Assembly: GCA_005240015.1 (NCBI GenBank)
Contig: SBBV01000142.1
Location: 1 to 10,956 of the forward strand
DNA: 10,956 bases
DNA from: Candidatus Odyssella thessalonicensis
GTDB lineage: Bacteria > Pseudomonadota > Alphaproteobacteria > Bin65
Direction of reading: 5' to 3'
A program made the translations under genes and the position numbers. The stretch's first letter is position 1. Each line of letters starts with the position of its first letter. The notes beneath the pieces were generated by a model that was not told the origin of the DNA, made no database searches, and saw only the letters and a list, made by a program, of their open reading frames with translations. Positions 6,460-10,956 of the stretch are shown here, piece after piece.

Positions 6460-6783
6460 GCTGTCTACTCCCGAATGGGCAGCCCGTAGAAAAAATGAAC
6501 CTTGCGCCGAAAGCGGCGCTTTGTCCGTTCACCAGCGCCCGGCGCGCGCAGTGGTGTGCTGCGGCCGAGAATACGCTAGGCGAGCGCGCAGTGTCTCGAG
6601 ATAGTGCATCGGCTACGCCGCAGGCACGAAGCGCGCGGAGCAGGGGGAGTTTGGCCTGGAGCAGAGTTGGATCGTGACTGCGCGCACCGCCAGCTGGTCC
6701 GGTTTTCCCGGGTCCGCCAAGGCGATTGGCGTATTTCGCCGCAAACCGGGCCGTTTGGACACTCAAACCGGAGCGGAGCCTCG
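6460..6783. other. Interval between upp and the acyl-CoA gene relic, no gene seen
   Basis: About 324 bases without a supportable gene. It contains a hairpin GCGCCG-AAAG-CGGCGC at 6504-6519; read on the - strand this is followed, after 8 nt, by six T (6495-6490), a weak terminator candidate that could end the upp transcript. Open frames on both strands here show no family resemblance. Confidence 0.45.
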
Positions 6784-7416
6784 CTACTTCGTGCCGAAAA
6801 GACGGTCACCGGCGTCTCCGAGTCCCGGAACGATGTAGGCGTGGTCGTTGAGCCGCTCGTCCACGGCAATCGTGTAGATCGGCACGTCGGGATGCTCGGC
6901 CGTCAGCGCGGCGATCCCTTCCGGCGCCGAGAGGAGGCACGCGAACCTGATGTTCTCGACGCCCAGATCCTTGAGGCGCCGGATCGCGGCACAAGCGGAA
7001 TTGCCGGTCGCGAGCATCGGATCGACGACGATGACGAGGCACGCGGACACGTCTTCGGGCACCTTCAAGTAATATTCGACGGCGTCGAGCGTGCTGGGGT
7101 CGCGGTAGATGCCGATGTGTCCCACGCGCGCCGAAGGCACGAGCTCGAGCATCGCGTCGACGAGCCCGAGGCCTGCGCGCAGGATCGGAACCAGGCAGAG
7201 CTTTTTCCCCGCCAGCACCGGCGCTTTCATCCTGGCGAGCGGCGTCTCGATTTCCTGCTCGGTCAACGGCAAATCGCGCGTCAGGTCGTAGAGCATCAGC
7301 ATCGCGATCTCGCGCGCGAGCTGGCGGAATTCGGCGGTCGGCGCGTCGGCGCGGCGCATCAGCGTGAGCTTATGCTGCGCCAATGGATGGGTGACGACGT
7401 GAACGTTGGTGGACAT
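6784..7416 (-). CDS. upp: Uracil phosphoribosyltransferase
   Basis: The enzyme converts uracil and PRPP to UMP and pyrophosphate in the cytoplasm. It has 210 residues, matching E. coli Upp (208). Visible motifs are [12 protein letters not shown] at 10-21, [13 protein letters not shown] at 75-87, the PRPP-binding loop [11 protein letters not shown] at 131-141, and the uracil-binding C-terminus [15 protein letters not shown] at 194-208. The start at 7416 has GGAAGG 4 nt upstream and gives the family length; ATG 7428 (GGAG 5 nt upstream) would add four residues and cannot be excluded. It is the third gene of a tight operon, 29 bp after the URC4 stop. In that setting it probably serves uracil catabolism (the role of URC6 in Lachancea kluyveri) as well as, or instead of, salvage. 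Confidence 0.95.
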   Translation of the reverse strand: MSTNVHVVTHPLAQHKLTLMRRADAPTAEFRQLAREIAMLMLYDLTRDLPLTEQEIETPLARMKAPVLAGKKLCLVPILRAGLGLVDAMLELVPSARVGHIGIYRDPSTLDAVEYYLKVPEDVSACLVIVVDPMLATGNSACAAIRRLKDLGVENIRFACLLSAPEGIAALTAEHPDVPIYTIAVDERLNDHAYIVPGLGDAGDRLFGTK

Positions 7417-7445
7417 CCTGCCTTCCATGAATTCTCCGGCGCGGC

Positions 7446-8700
7446 TCAAAACACCGTGCCATCACTGATGATGCGAAAAGGCGGCCCGCCGTCAGGCCGG
7501 CGCTCGCGCGCGATTCTTCGGCCCGCGGCCCAGGTGCCGCCTTCGAGGATACGCGCGAGCGGCAGGTCCTCGCGGGTGCGGCCGAGCTTCGCGCGAATGG
7601 CATCGGCGATGTGGTCGAGCAGAGCCACGGTAAGCGCGCGCCATTCGACCACCGCCGCGTCACCGACCGAGAGCTCTCGCGCCGCGAGTGCCGGGTCGCG
7701 CGGCTCGATCAAGCCGAGATCGACCATCAGTCCGCCATTGCGGTATTCGGCGAGGCCGGTCAGCCCGTCGACGCCGATCACGGCGATGCCGGCGTCCTCG
7801 ATCGGCTCGATCAGCGAATAGGTCAGCCACTGCGAAAGCTTGTGAAAGGGCACGAGGCCCGCGCTCGCGTCGTCGGCGCGCGCCGCCGGGTGCTGCCACG
7901 TGTCGCCGAGATTCCGGCCGCCGAGCACGATCCGCCCCGGCCAGATCGCGCCGAGGCCGTCCAGCACCGCCCCGAGAATCGCGTTCGCCTCGAGCTTGCC
8001 GCCGACAGCGCGTCGCGCGAGATGATCCAAGATATACCCCGGCCGCGCCGGGCCGTCGCGGACCGGTGCGAACAGCGCCGGCGCGGCGACCAACGCCTTG
8101 CCGAGCCGGCGCAGCAAGTCTGCGCGGCCCTCGAGTCCGTGCATCGGGTTCGAAGCGGAGACCTGGAACGCGGCGGCGAGCTTGGCCGTGTCCAAGCCGC
8201 TCAGAGCCTCGGCATCGGCGCGCAGCGGAGCCTTCGCGCTGCTCGAAAAGAGACCCGCCGCGAACATTGCGCAGCTCGCCACCGCCAGGCCTTCCGAGCG
8301 TGCGTGCACACCGCCACCTGCTTCGCGATAGGACCAAGCCGGCCCCGCACCGGCATCGAGCAAGACGGAGGTGACGGCAAGGTCGATTCGGATGCGCGCC
8401 ACCTCGTCGGGCGGGAGATGGCCGAGGCCGTTCTTCAATGCGCCCCAGCGGTCGCGCCCGCCCACCGCGAAGTGGCGCCAGCGGCTGTGGAATGGAATCT
8501 CAAGACTTGGATAGTTCGCGCGAATCGTCGCGAGCACGTAGTCTGCCGCAGGCTGGAGGCGCTCCGGGAAATAGCGAAAATGCGGCAGCGCATCGCGCTC
8601 GGCGATCCCGAGCAGCAGCTGCGCGCGCACGCGCACGGCATCGGCCGTGCAGAGCCACGTCGCGGCGCGCGCCGCTTTCTCGTCGAGCGGTGCTTTAACG

Positions 8701-8711
<11 letters not shown>
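7446..8711 (-). CDS. URC4/Urg3 family protein (DUF1688), uracil catabolism
   Basis: This is a 421-residue cytoplasmic protein of the DUF1688 family, whose yeast member URC4 is required for uracil breakdown by the URC route. Its exact reaction is not settled; a step on the ring-opened, ribosylurea-type intermediate made from UMP has been proposed. Family hallmarks recognised are [13 protein letters not shown] at 22-34, [10 protein letters not shown] at 72-81, [35 protein letters not shown], and [19 protein letters not shown] near the C-terminus. The start is a TTG at 8711: AAGGGA lies 7 nt upstream, no ATG or GTG is available at that point, and it overlaps the URC1 stop by 11 bp, implying translational coupling. 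The frame is open further upstream but only shadows URC1. It lies between URC1 and upp, the other two core genes of the pathway. Confidence 0.88.
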
Positions 8712-9936
<1,225 letters not shown>

Positions 9937-9973
9937 CAGGACGCAAGCGCCTCAAATCTTCACAAGTTATGCT

Positions 9974-10002
9974 AGCATCGCAAATACCGACTAAATGGTC
10001 AA
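9974..10002 (-). promoter_or_regulatory. Candidate promoter with RutR-like operator for the URC operon
   Basis: On the - strand, -35 TTGACC (10002-9997) is 17 nt from a poor -10, GATGCT (9979-9974). The -35 is embedded in TTGACCATTTAGTCGG (10002-9987). The E. coli RutR operator is TTGACCAnnTGGTCAA: the left half matches 7/7 and the right half 4/7. Binding here would block RNA polymerase, which fits repression relieved by pyrimidine. A second palindrome, ATGCTAGCAT (9969-9978), overlaps the -10. No regulator gene is in the window. Confidence 0.5.
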
Positions 10003-10051
10003 AACACAGACGAGGCGCAAAGGGGTGCGGGGGGGTGGTTCACGAACTTGA

Positions 10052-10066
10052 CGCGACGTAGTCGCG
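10052..10066. other. Short perfect hairpin after the PEPC gene
   Basis: CGCGAC (10052-10057), loop GTA, GTCGCG (10061-10066) forms a 6-bp stem about 37 bp after the PEPC stop codon. No T-tract follows on the - strand, so it is at best a weak or factor-assisted terminator. A run of seven G lies nearby at 10029-10035. Confidence 0.3.
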
Positions 10067-10102
10067 GCGCCGAGCAGAGGTCTTACGCGGAAAGTGCCAG
10101 CC

Positions 10103-10956
10103 TTATCCGCTATTTCGCAATCCCGCCGCGATGCCGTTGATCGAAAGATGAATGCCTTCGACGACGCGGGGATCGCCGTCGCCAGCGCGGTGACGCCGGA
10201 GCAACTCGACCTGCACGTGGTGCAGCGGGTCGATATATGGAAAACGGTTGCGGATCGAGCGCGCGAGCAACGGGTTGCTTTCGAGCAGCACGCGTTGGTT
10301 CATGATCGCCAAGAGCGCGTCGGCCGTGTCGCGCCACTCAGCGCGCAGTCGGCCGAAGATCGCCTCTCTCAGCGCCGCATCACCAACCAGCTCGGCGTAG
10401 CGCGAGGCGATGGCGAGATCGCTCTTGGCCATCACCATGTCCATGTTGGAAAGCGCCGTGCGGAAGAACGGCCAGTCGCGATACATCGCCCGGAGCACGG
10501 CGAGGCCCTCGTCGGGGTGCTCTCCCGTCCAGGCCTTCACCGCGGCGCCGAATCCGTACCAGCCCGGCAGCATGACGCGGCATTGCGCCCAGCTGAACAC
10601 CCACGGGATCGCGCGCAGGTCCGCGATGCCCGAGGAGCCCGAACGCGACGCGGGCCGGCTGCCGATGTTGAGATTGGCGATCTCGCCGATGACCGTCGAT
10701 TCGCGGAAATAGCGCTCGAAGCCCTCGGTCTCGTAGACGAGCGCGCGATAGGCACGGTGGGCGTACTCTGAAAGCGCCTCCATCGCCGCGACGTGCTCGG
10801 CGCGGGGCGAAGCCCTTTCGCCGGAGAGCAGCGTCGCCTCCAGCATCGCCGCCGCCAGAGTCTCGAGGTTGCGGCGGCCGACTTCCGCGTTCGAATACTT
10901 GGCAGCGATGACTTCGCCCTGCTCGGTGATGCGGATCGAGCCTTGGACCGCGCAGC
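10103..10956 (-). CDS. ppc: Phosphoenolpyruvate carboxylase, C-terminal part (cut by the window edge)
   Basis: The enzyme fixes bicarbonate onto phosphoenolpyruvate to give oxaloacetate, replenishing the TCA cycle. About 283 C-terminal residues are present; the frame runs off the right edge. Visible family blocks in order are [36 protein letters not shown] (with the conserved RPxxR arginines), [24 protein letters not shown], and the terminal [13 protein letters not shown], which corresponds to the usual GIAAGMRNTG end needed for activity. The stop is TAA at 10105-10103. The catalytic His and Gly-rich loop lie outside the window. It is separated from the URC operon by about 166 bp with its own promoter, so the two are probably independent units. 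Confidence 0.95.
   Translation of the reverse strand, partial: CAVQGSIRITEQGEVIAAKYSNAEVGRRNLETLAAAMLEATLLSGERASPRAEHVAAMEALSEYAHRAYRALVYETEGFERYFRESTVIGEIANLNIGSRPASRSGSSGIADLRAIPWVFSWAQCRVMLPGWYGFGAAVKAWTGEHPDEGLAVLRAMYRDWPFFRTALSNMDMVMAKSDLAIASRYAELVGDAALREAIFGRLRAEWRDTADALLAIMNQRVLLESNPLLARSIRNRFPYIDPLHHVQVELLRRHRAGDGDPRVVEGIHLSINGIAAGLRNSG

Overview
The window is high-GC DNA from a proteobacterium, most likely an alphaproteobacterium; this rests on base composition, the liv-type transporter layout and the phosphoenolpyruvate carboxylase (PEPC) fragment, and genus cannot be told. Two short genes at the left end lie on the + strand. From 1069 onward every gene I support is on the - strand.

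Left end (1-1068): the C-terminal tail of an unrecognised protein overlaps a secreted single-haem c-type cytochrome, which ends at a clear rho-independent terminator. Next comes an 80-codon exported protein that looks like the broken N-terminus of a DUF3179-family protein. A repeat-hairpin built on ATTCCCTG follows.

Transporter block (1069-5755, - strand): a complete branched-chain amino acid-type (HAAT/Liv) ABC transporter in the order livK-livH-livM-livG-livF. LivH, LivM and LivG are coupled by 1-4 bp overlaps. An intrinsic terminator between livK and livH probably makes the binding protein more abundant than the membrane and ATPase subunits. The ligand cannot be read from sequence.

Decayed interval (5756-6783): about 1 kb without an intact gene. 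It contains a perfect 24-bp tandem duplication upstream of livK and a chimeric relic. In the relic, the first ~33 codons of an acyl-CoA synthetase gene, with a good ribosome binding site, run into the C-terminal end of a methylmalonyl/isobutyryl-CoA mutase large subunit that carries two frameshifts.

Pyrimidine block (6784-9936, - strand): a compact three-gene operon of a GTP cyclohydrolase II-like protein (URC1), a DUF1688 protein (URC4/Urg3) and uracil phosphoribosyltransferase (upp, the URC6 role). These are the core genes of the URC uracil catabolism route known from the yeast Lachancea kluyveri: uracil is converted to UMP and the ring is then degraded through URC1 and URC4. The operon promoter overlaps a 16-bp site with a perfect half of the E. 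coli RutR operator, which suggests pyrimidine-responsive control. The URC1 gene should not be read as riboflavin ribA.

Right end (10103-10956, - strand): the C-terminal ~283 residues of PEPC, cut by the window edge.
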